Notes: a model not told the origin generated them from the sequence alone. A stretch of DNA of 64,000 nucleotides from Geosiphon pyriformis (GCA_016748015.1 JAAOMT010000553.1:276838-340837); one strand, 5' to 3'. Shown: positions 1 to 11,800, numbered from the stretch's first letter. Program-made: numbers and translations.

Positions 1-30
1 ATTTTAATAATTAATAGCAATAATATTTAT

Positions 31-165
31 TTTACTTATCTTTAAATAATTACAATAATTAACATAAATATACTAATTAAATTTACTTATTTTTAAATAA
101 TTATAGTAATTAATATAATAATAATAATCAGATTTATTTATTTTTGAATAATTTAAAAAATCAAA
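31..165. repeat. 51-bp tandem repeat, left flank of LINE
   Basis: The motif beginning TTTACTTAT, followed by an A+T block with a TAATTA core, starts at about 31, 82 and 133, giving a period of 51 bp over about 2.6 copies. A diverged copy of the same unit lies on the other side of the retrotransposon (about 6975-7053), so the element sits inside the array. Period and copies are read by eye. Confidence 0.6.
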
Positions 166-280
166 AAAACTTCTTTCTCTCTTACTTCCTAAAATCCTCA
201 AAAAGACACATTTCTAAAAAAAAAGTTTTTTGTTTTTTCTTGTTAAATCTTTCAACATTTCTTTAAATAATCCTTTCGTC

Positions 281-2155
281 ATGGATTTGAAGACTGCTTT
301 GTGCAGTGATATGTCCAAAAAGAAGGTGCCCAAAGGTGCTTTCTATGGTCTTGCTGGTGGTTTTTTTGCTCAGAAAAAAAAGGTGGTTCTTGGGAATATT
401 AAACACTCTGGTGATGAGAAGGATATCTCTTTGAGTAAATCTGGGTCTGGTGATAGTGTGTATTCTGATGTGGATAGTATATCTGGTGATGATGAGGATG
501 TTGGCATGTCTGGTATAAGTGAGAGGTCTCCGTTGGGCTCAGCTGCCACTACTCCCAAAGCAAAACGTGTTAACACTAATACAATATTCGGCTCTCCACT
601 TGGTTCTCCTAATTTTGCTATGGATGATAATGAAATTGTGCTTCTTTCTTGCTTGCCTATCTCTCTGAAAAAAAAGTGGATCAATCCAAAAATTATTAAG
701 ACTTTTGTGGAAGTATCAATCAAAAAATCCTTTGTATTGGATATTGATCTCTCAGCTGTAGAGGGTAATTCAGCAATGGCAAAGACCTGGCTAATTAGGA
801 AAATTTTTTCTTTGGTTAATGGTTTTGGGAGGACCACTACCCCTTTAAAATTTGAAGGGATCATCAAATCTACCTTTACATTAGAGGAAAGCATGAAAAA
901 GACCATGTTATTAGCCAGGGAAAAAGGGATTATCGTAAACACTGATCTCATGAAATCAGGAGTACGTTCAGATTGAGCTGTGGTGATCAAAAAAATTCTC
1001 ATGGATACCCCGAAGGAAATGATTGTTACCGTAGTTGCCAAGTTTGGAGAAATCAAGTCGATCAAGATTCAGTTAATTGGCATGTGGCAGAAGACTGTGG
1101 TGGAGTTTGCTGAATCGAGTCAAGCAGATCAGTTAGTGTCAAGATGGTCATTCTTAATCAGGAAAGATTCAGTGCATGTGGCCAAAGCCGTGGGAGATCA
1201 AGATATCTGGGCCTCTAGGGATCATTTTAGGGCACTTCTGTTTACATTGCCAGTGGGAACAACAGTGCATGATCTTAGTAATCTTTTGGATAGGGTTGAT
1301 AGCAAAACTTGTATCATTAATCGTTCATTGGACACTGGTAATAGAATTCATTGTGCTGTGGTTGGCTTCGAATCTAAGAATAATCTGAATTCTGCTTTTC
1401 TTACTGAGTCTGTTTTTGGTGGTGTTCGACTCTCATGGGCTAGATTTGATGTGATTCGGTGTGGAAAATGTGGGCGTCTTGGTCATTTAGCTCTTGAGTG
1501 TGATGCTTCGAATGTATCGTCTCTTGTGCCCTTATCTTCATTTAAAAAGCCTGTCTCCAATACCAATCGCCTCCAGCTAGCCAAACTGTACGCAAGGAAA
1601 AATGTTTCTATCTCTTACTCTGCTGCTTTTGGTGGCAAGTCATGGGCCCAAGTGGTGTCTTTTGCTCCCCCTTCTGGTGGTTCCTCTTCTGGTTCTGGTT
1701 TTGATTCTAGTGTCTTCTCTTTTGGTGTCCCTGGTCTAGGTGGTGGTGGTCCTTTACTTCCAAATGATGATTATTTGTTGAGTGCTTGTTTGGCATCTTT
1801 GGAACATTCCTTGGGGCTCCTACATGATCAGGTTTCTCGTATTGTGCACAAACTTAGTGGCGTGAATTTGGTGCCTTTGGCCCCCCCTCCTTCTTCTTCT
1901 GGTGTTTTGGCTGTCCCAGTAGCTGCTAATATTGATATGATTTTGGATGCTACTCCGACTGTTCCTGTGGTGACATCTTCACTTCCTTCTGTTGGTTCAA
2001 ATTTGGGTTCAAGTAGTTCAAAGGTTTTGACCTCTAAGGTGAGTTCTTTAGAATTCAAGCTGGTGGCTCTCAACACCTCTGTTGGTGCAATTCTGGGGAA
2101 GTTTGATCAGTTGTGTGCTAGCTCGGGGTCTCAGGTGTCCTCCTATTCTCAATGA
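281..2155 (+). pseudogene. LINE ORF1 (RNA-binding protein with zinc knuckle), one in-frame stop
   Basis: The first ATG in the long frame is at 281 and gives MDLKTALCSD. The frame is open to 973, is stopped by TGA at 974-976, then continues in the same frame to the natural TGA at 2153-2155, about 625 codons in all. Features are a Ser/Asp-rich N-terminal third, a central RRM-like region, one CCHC zinc knuckle (CGKCGRLGHLALEC, around 1463-1504), a Ser/Gly/Pro-rich stretch and a C-terminal heptad-like segment. The family role is binding of the element's own RNA to form the retrotransposition RNP. The 974 stop sits where a CGA arginine codon would give TGA by one C-to-T change. The ORF1 stop overlaps the ORF2 start as ATGA. 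Confidence 0.82.
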
Positions 2156-5100
2156 GTGATCTGGTTTAGAAGGTGGCTATGTGTAATATAAGAGGAATAA
2201 ACAATCCTGCAAAACAGGACAATATCATTCATTGGCATAAGGATATGAACAATTTAGTTTCTATTTTCACGGAATCAAAATTAAAGAGAAAGGTTCGCCC
2301 CTGGATTGTTAACAAATTTGATGGTATACGGGTGTTTACCTCTGATATGGAATCTGGTTATCTAGGTGCAGGTGTGGTGATTGTTATGGATTCTTCTTTG
2401 GTGCGACATGTTTGTAAGATTTTGGAAGTGCCTGATCGGCTCCTGTCCATCAGGTTGCTTTTCAGGAATAAACTGTCTGTGTCAATTTTGGGGCTGTACG
2501 CTGGTGCCTCTTCAGTGGCTCGGTTTTTTCAAGCTGGCAACATCAACTCTCTTATTGTAAAGGCTGTCAATGAATCTTCTTTCATCATTCTTGGTGGCAA
2601 TTTTAATGAAGACGGCTTTCGTAAGTGTGCAAGTTTTAGAAAATGCCTGGACATGGGTTTGGTTAATGCCTTGGGTGAGAAATTGCCAACTTGGTCTAAT
2701 TCTCGGGGCGTTGTTAAGATAATTAATTATGTGCTCATTTCTTTAAACCTAGTCAATGCAGTGGTGGGTCACGACGTGATTAGTGTTGGGGAATACTTTG
2801 ATACTGATCATCAGGCTGTCTTAGTGTGGGTAAGTTTAGGCGGTCTGCTAGATGTCTAGTTGAATTCTGTCTGCAAACAGGCAAATAAGAATTGCTGAAA
2901 GTACAATTGCAAAGGTGTAGATGATATTAAATAGGCCAAATTTGAGAAGGATACTGCAGCAAATGCTGCTATGTTTTATGACAATTTTCTTGCAGCCAGG
3001 ATCCGTTTGGACTTGGATTCGATGTGGGTTGTTCTTCATAAAGTGATGTATCTGTCTGCTGAGGCAGTTTTTAAAAGGAAGTGATTCAAGGACTTTGATA
3101 AAATTTTTAGCAAGAAATTGTTCAAGTTTCACAGACTAGAGCTCTTGGTGTCTAAGTTAGTTAAAGCATCTCGTCTGAATTCTGCTGAGGAGTTTACATT
3201 TTTGCTCAACAGGTGGGAAGGTGTGGATTCAGTCAATGTCTCTATGGTGAGGTTTCTCTTCCTGTCAGGTTCCCACTTTGATGCTATTCGGTCAGTTTTG
3301 TCCAAAGTCAAAAAGTCTTATCGCTCCTCCAAGATGTCTGAAGCAGAGCAGATTAGGGAATCTCAGATCAGATTGGCGATAGATAAAAGGATGGAAAGTT
3401 TTGAATTAAACAAGAGTCATACTATTAAGAGCGTGTTGGAACGCCCTTTTCAGAAGGTAACTTTGGATCATCTGGTTGTTGATAATGAGTTGGTATTAAA
3501 GCCTGATTTGGTTAAGGCCAAAGTAGATGCAGTCATGGAGGGTTGGACTAGGAAGCGTGGTGTGTTTTCTGATGTTACTGGTGTCTGGAGTCACCAATAC
3601 CAGTCTTTGGAGTATGTTTTTAATGATGCTTTTTCTGGTGTAATGTGCCCGATTAACTTTGATGAGATGTCTAGTGTCATTTCAAGTCTGCTTGATGAAA
3701 AGACAGCTGGTCTCTCTGGTATCTCGAATGAGTTGTGGAAACATTGTGACAAATCAGTTCTGGATATGCTTTTAGTGCTTTTGAATGTTTGCTTGGAGCA
3801 TGAATCTGTTCCTGGGCCTTGGAAAGAGACTTGGGTGTCGATGATCTCCAAACCATATGAGTGGAAGGGTGTTTTCACAAATACCCATCCTATTGCTTTG
3901 ATTGAGACGGCTCGCAAAGTCCTTTCTAAAGTGCTTTTGGACAGGATTTCATCAGTTTGTAGTATTTTTGATGTTCTGAGGGGGGATAATTTTTCTGTCT
4001 TAAAAGGTACAACAACGCAATCTCCTATTTTTGCTATTGGATCGGTTATAGAAGATGCTTTAGAAAAGAACCGAGAGCTGTGGCTGGTCTTGTAGGACAT
4101 GCGAAAGGCTTATGACTCTGTTGGTTGGGAACATCTGAGAAAAAGCTTAGTTAGAATAAAGATGTGTGACAAATTCATTCAGTTTTTTGGTAGCATCCAC
4201 AATGATCAGGTCAACAGAGTTATGACGGATTTTGGGTTGACCAATGGATATCAGGTACATGATGGCTTGGACCAAGGGGAGGTGTTTTCTTCTCTTTTCT
4301 GGTACATATTTTATGATCCTCTTTTGTGTGAAGTCAAGAGACAAGAAAGTGTATGTGGATACAGGTTAGACTCTCGATTTGTTGCCAACACTGGTCGCGT
4401 TGAATCTCAGGCTGGTTTGACTTCTTTCTTCACAGCTGGTGCTTTCATCGATGATACAATTTGGATTGGTAGCAGCCAGGCTGCCACCCAACATATTCTC
4501 AATGTTGCTAGTGATTTCTTTCGAGTCAATGACATCTCGATCAATAATGACAAGATGGTGGCCATTCCCATTAATTGCAGAGTTTCCGATCCTCATTTGT
4601 TGATCAGTGGTTTGCCTATTTTGATAGCCAAAAGGGGAGAGTCTCATCAATATCTGGGTATCTTTCTGTCTACTGAAGGTTTGTCGAAGCCTAGCTTGAC
4701 TAAGGCACGCTTGGATGTCCGGTTTTTCACCAATGTTGTTCTGAGAAAAGCTATCTCTGATAAACAGTTCTTGTATTTGGTCTCAGCAGTTCTTCACCTC
4801 ATCATTGCCTACAGGACTCAGTTTAGTTTTGTTTCTATTAGTGTGTGTGCGAAATGGGACACTATAATTCATAAAGTTTTGAAGTCCAAATCTGGCCTGC
4901 CGCTCGACTTTCCCAATGATGCTGTTCATCATCCTTCTTTGTATGGGTTGAAATCTTTTGAACAGGTCCAAACAGAGAGCAAGTCAGCTGTTGTTGTTTG
5001 CTTCGCTAATTCTGTAGGTATCTTGGGCCACTTGTTTGTGCATAGGTCTCATGACTTACAAGTTCTCAGCTGGTGCCCTCGCCACCCCCTGCTTTTCTCT

Positions 5101-6828
5101 TCTTGTATTAGTGTCAGTCCTTTGAATAATTTTTTGGCTGGTGTCATCCGGATTTTTTTGGGTTTTAACCTTTCTCTGGGTGGTCTCATGACCAAAGCTT
5201 TTTGTTTTCAAAAAGAGACCCCAATGTCTATTGTTCTTGGCAAGCCAGCTTTTTATAAATGTGTCTCTTTGCTTCAGTGATATGGAATTGCCTTCGTTGA
5301 GCAGTTTCACAATCGAACTGGTTCTGTTTTCAAATGGAGGACTTTCAAGTGGTAGAAGAGACTGGACCCTCAGGGCCCAGTTTCTGATTGGTTCAATGTT
5401 GCTGTTTGCTTTTTGTCTAGTTCCAGGTCTTTTCCCGTTTGCTTTCTTTTGTCACTAAATGTTGCCTTGTCTGACGTCCTTAAGTCTTGTGAGTTTGATG
5501 TTGTCTATAATCGTTTGTTGGAGGTTGATTCCAATCATCTTTCTTTGTTTACGGATGGTTTTCTGTGTGGGCTGGGTACTTTTGGTATAAAGGCTGGCGC
5601 CACTGCTTTTTTTGGGAACATTGATTTGGGTTTGGGTGTGAAAGTTTCTGGTTTGGTTTCTTCTACCATGGCGGAGTTACAGGCCATTGCTTTGGCTCTC
5701 AAGTGTGTTCCTCCTTTTTGTTCAGTCAATCTGTTTTTGGACAGCCAGACCGCTTTGGATGCTTGCAAGTCAGAGTTAATATTGGGTTGTTCAGATTTCA
5801 GAAATTGGTGTTGGGTTGAACGCCGCCATATTTCTAATGTCATTTGTCGCAAGAATTTGGATGTTAATTGGATTAAAGTTAGAGGTCACTCTGGGGTCTT
5901 GGGCAATGAGCGTGCTGACACTTTGGCTAGGGCTGCTGCATCTTCTGGTGTGCATCTTTCTTACAGGATTGATGAACATTTTCTCAGGGCTGGTGGTGCT
6001 GTGGTTTCTGGTAATTCTAGACATTTTGTTCGTGGTGTTTTCAACTCTATTCACCATGCACATTGGGAGGTTGGTTCTGGTTTTCAGGTTTTGGTGGACT
6101 GTCTGCGTACTGATGTTGATTGGTTCAGATCATGTTTGGTGTGGCATCTGAACTCTCATTTGGCTGCTGGTTTCACTAGTACTTGTACTGCTAATTCTTG
6201 GACATATTTTGTAAAGGCGTTGCATCATTGTCTTCCTGTTGCTGTGCGTAAGCGACTGTACAGTAAGGGGTACCCCAGTGTGATGTGTTTGTTCTGCGGT
6301 AATGTTGAGATTTCAGATCATGTTTTTTCTTGCCCTTTCAATGCTGGTGATCATGCTTAGTTGATGAACACTCATGCATCTGTTTGGAAAATGCGCTCGG
6401 GTTTGTCTTGCTCAACTTCATGTGTTTCACAGTCACTTTCTGATTGCGCTTTCAATGCTGTTGTTAGTACAGCTATATGTAAGAGCTTTGTTTTCAATGA
6501 GTGGTATCATGAATCTCTTTTTGTTTTCAAAGACTCTAAAACAGCGGCTCAAAATATTGTGGCATTTGTTCGCAAATTCTGTCTTGCATTCTGAGATGAT
6601 ATTTGGCTGGTGCATATGAAACACAGAGCTGTTATGGAGAAAGATGGCTTGATCCCATGTGACGGCTCTATTCCTATCTCAGTTTCTGGTTTTCTTTCGG
6701 TGCTCTCGTCCAGTATGGTTAAATTGTTGGGTATTGCTGATGCACTTGGTATTAGTTTTGGGTTTTATAAATCTAGTTTATTCTTTTCAGGTGTAGGTAA
6801 CTTGGTCTCGGTGCGTATAGGTGCCTAG
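2152..6828 (+). pseudogene. LINE ORF2: endonuclease, reverse transcriptase, RNase H; ten in-frame stops
   Basis: ORF2 starts at ATG 2152, overlapping the ORF1 stop, and stays in one frame to TAG 6826-6828, about 1558 codons. Domains in order: AP-type endonuclease (2179-2850; NIRG, TESK, TDH motifs); reverse transcriptase (about 3640-4700; GLSGISNELWKH, GLDQGEVFS, catalytic FIDD at about 4450); RNase HI (about 5540-5940; FTDG, AELQ, LDSQ, RGHSG...ERAD, all acidic residues present); zinc motif CLFC...H...C (about 6287-6335). Internal stops are TAG at 2167, 2857, 2932, 4093, 5353 and 6358, and TGA at 2896, 3082, 5278 and 6592. The endonuclease GDFN motif reads GNFN (codon 2599) and the later IDY motif reads INY, so cleavage activity is probably lost even without the stops. 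Confidence 0.9.
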
Positions 6829-6975
6829 TGTTGTCCTGACTAGTCTGAATGGCTGGTCACATGTAGAAAAAGCATGATTCATGTCTAGTTTAGATCACTT
6901 GTATGATGTATTGTATTAGGTAGTGTTTGGACCTCATTCGTTAAAAAATAAAAAATAAAAATAAAAATAAAAAAT
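6829..6975 (+). repeat. LINE 3' UTR and A-rich tail
   Basis: After the ORF2 stop lies a 3' UTR of about 110 bp containing GGCTGGTCACATGTAGAAAA and TGTATTGTATTAG, ending in repeated TAAAAA units. Recognisable versions of this block recur at 8870-9012 (+) and 31055-31190 (-). It therefore marks the 3' end of the family and probably carries the reverse-transcriptase recognition signal. Confidence 0.8.
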
Positions 6976-7053
6976 CAATATGGCAATAATAATTTACTTT
7001 ATTTACTTTTAGATAGTTATAACAATTATCATAACAATATTAATTAAATTTCT
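6975..7053. repeat. Right-flank copy of the 51-bp repeat
   Basis: This stretch aligns by eye with positions 8-85: a GGCAATAAT/AGCAATAAT start, then TTTACTT, then the TAATTA-rich unit. It places the LINE inside a pre-existing minisatellite or within a long target-site duplication. Confidence 0.55.
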
Positions 7054-7560
7054 AAACAATTATTTAATATTTGTTATTAAAACTAAGTAAAATACATTAT
7101 TTTACAACAATTAACATTTTATAATCTTTAAAATTGTATTAATAAAATAATAAATTTATGAATAAAGCAAACAATTATAGATTAATATAAGTCTTATTAT
7201 TATAATACTTAAATATAAAATAGAATTAATATTTTAAAATAATATTTGGGATATTTTTTATAATTAAAAATATTTTATAACATCTAAAAACCTATTTAAT
7301 AATATTTAAGACACATTATATCTAATGTTATATAATTACAATATAATTATAGAGAATAAAAATTATCTATATTTTGCTATTATATTTGTAAAAATAGAGA
7401 TTATAAAAAAAGATATATAGTAAAAGTAATTATAAAAAGATAATATTATATATAAATAGTTTTGATTTTTAAAAAAGTGTGATTATAAAAAAATAGTGAC
7501 TATAGCCAAAAGAACTATAAAAAAAGTTTATTGTAATTATAAATAAAAATAATTTTTTTA
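7054..7560. other. AT-rich spacer, no gene seen
   Basis: No open reading frame with family character is visible. The sequence is almost pure A/T with short homopolymers and may be the 5' part of the decayed element to its right. Confidence 0.5.
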
Positions 7561-9012
7561 TTTAAAATTATTAAATTATTTAATTTTAAAGATTAAATTA
7601 ATTAAATAAAAGTTAAATTTGCTTTTTTTTCTGTTTTTTATAATATTGTTTTTAATAATATTTAAAAAACCATTATTAATAATTAAAAATTCTCTAAATA
7701 AGTAAGTTTTGCTTTAATATTTAATATTTTTTAAAATTAAATTGGTTTTTATTAAAACTGTTTTTAATTTATTTTTAAAAATAATATAAAGTTGTTTTAT
7801 ATAAAATTTGTTTTTTAAGTTTTTTTAAATATTGTTTTTATTTATTTTTCTACTTTTAAAATTTTTAAGTTTTTGGTAATTTCTAAATTTACATTTTTTT
7901 ATTGTTGTTATTTTGCAAAATATGCTTAAAAATATTGCTATTATTAATATTAAGAATATTTTTAATATTTTTAATAAAGTTTTTTAGATTATATTAAAGA
8001 TTATAAACATTTAACAATATGTTATTGTATATTTTAATTTCTTAATACAATTATAATTGTTTTTATTTATTGGTAAATTTTAATAAAAAATAATATAAAT
8101 TTTTTTTTTGTTAATTAAAAAGACTTAAATATTATTATTATAAAAATTTGCATTTTAAGAAAATATTATATTTGGTAAAAAACTTTTAATTATTAATATT
8201 GTTTTAAGTATTAAAATTTAAATTATTTGGCTTTAGACTATAAAGTAAATTTTTTTTTCAAGTTTTTGTTTAAGTTTATAATTAATTTTAAAATTTTAAA
8301 TCTTATTTAATTAGTATTAAATATTATATTAAGATTTTTGTTTTACTAGTTTTTTCTGTTATTGTATTTTTGACTGTTTTTGTTATTATTAGTGTTATTA
8401 ATTTTTTGGTTGTTTTTAAGTTAATTTTTTTAGAATTTAAGTTTTTAAACTGATTATAATAATTAAATAAATTGTTAAATTTATTAGTGCTTTAATGTTT
8501 TTAATTATAAAGTTAATTAGTGTTTTTTTTTGAATATTAAAATCAATAAAAAACTTTTTGTAATTGATAAAAATATTGGTGTTTTTGGAAAAATTGTTGA
8601 AGATTTAAATAAAAAATTGTTAATCTTAAAATAAAATTTGATGTAAATGGTTTTTCTAATAATAATATAATTAATAATAATTTAAAATTGCTTATTAATG
8701 AAAATGTTTTTGCTAAAATAATAAAATTTAAAAGTTGTAATTTTTTAATGTTAAATTTAATGTAAATAAAACTGCTATATAAATGACTAGTTTGATTTTT
8801 AGTAGTAATAGTTTAGTTGTAATTTTGTATAAGATGTCTGCTTTAAATAAATTTGCTTTTATGGATTCAATATAGTGTTGTTTTGATTGGTTTGAATAGC
8901 TGGTTATATATAAAAAGAGCATAAATTACATTTAATTTGGAACACTCTAATATTGTATTGTATTAGATAATAATTGAACTGTATTTGTTAAACAAAATAA
9001 ATAAATAAATAA
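7560..9012 (+). mobile_element. Heavily decayed short LINE derivative
   Basis: No coding frame survives, but landmarks match the element at 31.05-33.26 kb in the opposite orientation. They are a TTTGGCTTTAGA block (about 8227 versus about 31790), AAGATGTCTGCTT (about 8829 versus about 31202), and the LINE 3' UTR and tail (8870-9012), which also match the 6829-6960 block. Relative to those copies most C and G positions have become T and A, as expected for long-term cytosine deamination. The left boundary is uncertain. Confidence 0.65.
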
Positions 9013-9585
9013 AAAACAATAAATTAATTATTAATAAACAAATAATAAAGTTAATTTAAATTTAAAAAAACCAAATTAATATTAATTTTAATATTTGTAA
9101 TAATTTATGAAATAATATAAAAATTAAAAAATTACACAAAAAATTTATTAAAGACCAAGAATTGTTAAAATATCAAAAATATTATTATATTCTAAGCATA
9201 ATTTTTGTTTATGTAATAGTAGAAAAATGGTTAATATTTTAAAATCTTAAGGCTTAAAATTAATTAAAGCTTGAAAATTAATGAAAAATAAAATCGAATG
9301 GTTGAAAAATAATAAAGTTTTTTCAGTAAACTAATTAAAATAATGCGATTCTATCCAATCAATTAGGACACATTGTAATTTGTCACATTATATATTATTT
9401 TTTAAGATAAAAGTAAATAATATCTAATTGAAACATTGAATTTTATTTTATCAAGTAATAGTATAATACTTAAGATTTATCAATTTTTTAAATTTTATTA
9501 TTGAATATTAGTTTTAATATACATTCACTATTAGAATTATACTACAGCCTAAGAGAAAATAAGTTTGAATTTAAAAAATTAGAAT
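9013..9585. other. AT-rich intergenic, no gene seen
   Basis: No open frame above background and no recognisable RNA gene. The right end merges into the kinase-type promoter copy. Confidence 0.5.
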
Positions 9586-10130
9586 GGTAAATTGTTAGCG
9601 AACTTATTGATTGTAACAGTTCAACCTGACCAATTTGAAATTCAAACCATCCTTATTTGATATTCTCCAATTAATTGGTTTAAAAAAATTTTCTTTTAGA
9701 AAATTTCTTTTCTTGGGAATATCTCAATACCTCAATTGATCGGAAAGTTTTCGATTAAAGCATCCAAAATTATTTTACAAAGAAACTGTTTCCGTTTTAC
9801 TATTAAGCAAACTAAAATAATTTTATAATTATGTTCACACAATTGATTAAATAAGTAATAGAGTTACGCTATTTTTCATGCTTCACACCGTTTTGTTCTT
9901 GTTTATGGTATTATTATCATATAAAGAACTTGTTTGGCGTCTTTGTGTATTATAGCTACTTGTATTTGTTAATAGTGAAACTTTATTTAGTATGATTTGT
10001 AGCGAATAATAGTTTGATAAATACATAGAGAAACAACATAAATACGAACTTTCCGAAAAAAATTTACCTTCTAAACGTACTCTTAAAAAAACTCCATTCG
10101 AATAATAGCGTATTCAATTTTATTTTTATT
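9586..10130 (+). promoter_or_regulatory. Orphan copy of kinase-family 5' flank (no gene attached)
   Basis: This segment matches the upstream regions of the kinase genes at 34.6 and 39.3 kb. Shared blocks are AACTTGTTTGGCG...TGTATTATAGC (about 9928-9957), GTAGCGAATAATAGTTTG (about 9994-10011), AGAAACAACATAAATACGAA, and the final TCGAATAATAGCGTATTC just before the expected ATG. The similarity stops at about 10130 exactly where the kinase ATG would follow. AT-rich decayed transposon sequence continues instead, so the promoter has lost its gene. Confidence 0.7.
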
Positions 10131-10139
10131 AGTAAAATT

Positions 10140-11800
10140 TTAAACTTAGTAATAAGTCTTAAAACCACTTTTTTTTTAAAAAAAGCAATTTTACAATTAA
10201 CATCTATGTAATTTAAATCTTAACGCTCATAATAGTGTCAAAATTTAAAAATTTTCTATTAAATATAAATCTTTTTTAAAAATTACAATAATAATAATTA
10301 GATTTAAGAAATTATAAACTTAAACAATAATTAATTAACTTGATATTAACATATATTATAAAAGATTTTAAAAAAAATCTAGATACTATTTTTTTTAATA
10401 AAATTAATCAATAAGCAAAAGCAGTCTTAAAAGCTTTAAAAAATTTGAAATACAATATAACATATTATTACAAATTAGCAGATTCAATTTAACCTTAAAA
10501 ACTTTACCAAAATATTGAAAAAATTTTAATATTATTTATAAAATAAAAAACAAAATTTAGTAAGCTTAGTAACAATATTCAAAAAATTTTACACAAAAGA
10601 GTTTAATATGTTTTTAGTAATCAACACAGTTTTAACTTTAACTATTTTGATTTTTGTAACAATACTTAAATAAAAATTTTTTAATAATTAATAATTGTTT
10701 TTTAAATACTATCATAATTAATAATATATTTAAAAAACACCAAAAAAACAGTATTTTAGTTTTTATTTTATTAAACCAATTTTTGTAATTAAATAAAGTT
10801 GTGTGTTAAATATAACTTATTTTTTTTAGAACCAGTAATAATTAATTAGAATTTAATATATCAAACAAATATAGTTATATGCTTATTCAAGCTAGTTTTG
10901 GCAAACATATTATTACTGCTATTTTTTAAAACAAAAAAATTATTGTTTATAACCAAAATAAAATCAAGTATTATAATTAGTACAAATATAAAAAAATTAA
11001 TAAAATTACTAAAAGAAGCCAAAGTCTTATTAATTATACAAAAAACAAACTTTAAATTATAAATATTGTTTTATAAAAACACATTCTTTTTAGTATTTTA
11101 AAAATATTGGTTACATTTTTTTTGAAAATCAAGATGTTGTTTTTTTGCTTTTTGTTATAATTTTAATTAAATATTAAAAACAATAATTTTTTTTCTATTT
11201 TGTTTTTTTAATTATTATTTTGAAAATTTTTGTAAAAGTTTTAAGTTAAATAAAAAGATTTAGCATGTTTTTAATAAATATTATAATATTTGTAATTGTT
11301 TTTATAATAAATTTAAAATTATTTTGATTTTTAATAATATGATTTTAAATAATAAAATTAATTAAATGTAATATTATTTTTATTTAAAAATAAGTTAACA
11401 TAAACTTTATTTGTATTAATAAAAAAATATAATCTTCTAAAATTTGCAATAATATATCTTAAATAGTTATTTAATTGTAATTTTTATAACAATGTAATTT
11501 TTGAAACAATTGTTGTTTATACATAAAATTGCAATAATTACATGTTATTAATTGTAATTTAAGATTTAAAATACAATAATTTCAAAATTTTTTATTTTAA
11601 TTAATAAATGGTTAAAATTAATAGATAATAACAAAAAATTGCAATCTTTTTCTTAATTTGCAACCAGTTGAAAATTTGAAATTTTATAAACAGATATTTA
11701 TTTAATAAAAATTTTATTGACTTAGGTTTCTATAAAAATAAGATTTGTAATTTTCAACAATTTATTCTAAAAACAAAATAGGTTAAAATAAATTAGGTTT
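10140..11800 (-). mobile_element. 3'-truncated, decayed short LINE derivative
   Basis: Blocks at about 10240-10290 and 10440-10540 align with about 31845-31890 and 32085-32190 of the minus-strand element, in the same order and orientation. The LINE 3' UTR and tail are absent, so about 740 bp at its 3' end is missing where it joins the orphan promoter. No coding frame survives, and the left and right limits are approximate. Confidence 0.5.

Larger units (their letters stand above)
170..6960 (+). mobile_element. Non-LTR retrotransposon (LINE), nearly full length, inactivated
   Basis: The element has a short pyrimidine-rich leader, ORF1 with a zinc knuckle, and ORF2 with AP-type endonuclease, reverse transcriptase, RNase H and a C-terminal zinc motif. 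A 3' UTR of about 110 bp and a TAAAAA-type tail (about 6943-6975) follow. Reading frames are collinear over 6.5 kb with no frameshift. Damage is confined to 11 internal TAG or TGA codons plus missense changes at catalytic sites. Base composition is markedly more GC-rich than the flanking DNA. The layout resembles I/L1-type LINEs of fungi. The exact 5' end is uncertain because no clean target-site duplication can be seen in the repetitive flank. Confidence 0.9.

Noticed and set aside
370-1065. 231-codon minus-strand frame
   Set aside because: Antisense to LINE ORF1; no start context or family motif, and explained by codon usage of the real frame.
974-6594. Stop-codon reassignment (TAG/TGA as sense codons)
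   Set aside because: All housekeeping genes in the window end at ordinary stops, and their frames are free of internal TAG or TGA once spliced. The LINE stops therefore indicate damage, not a variant code.
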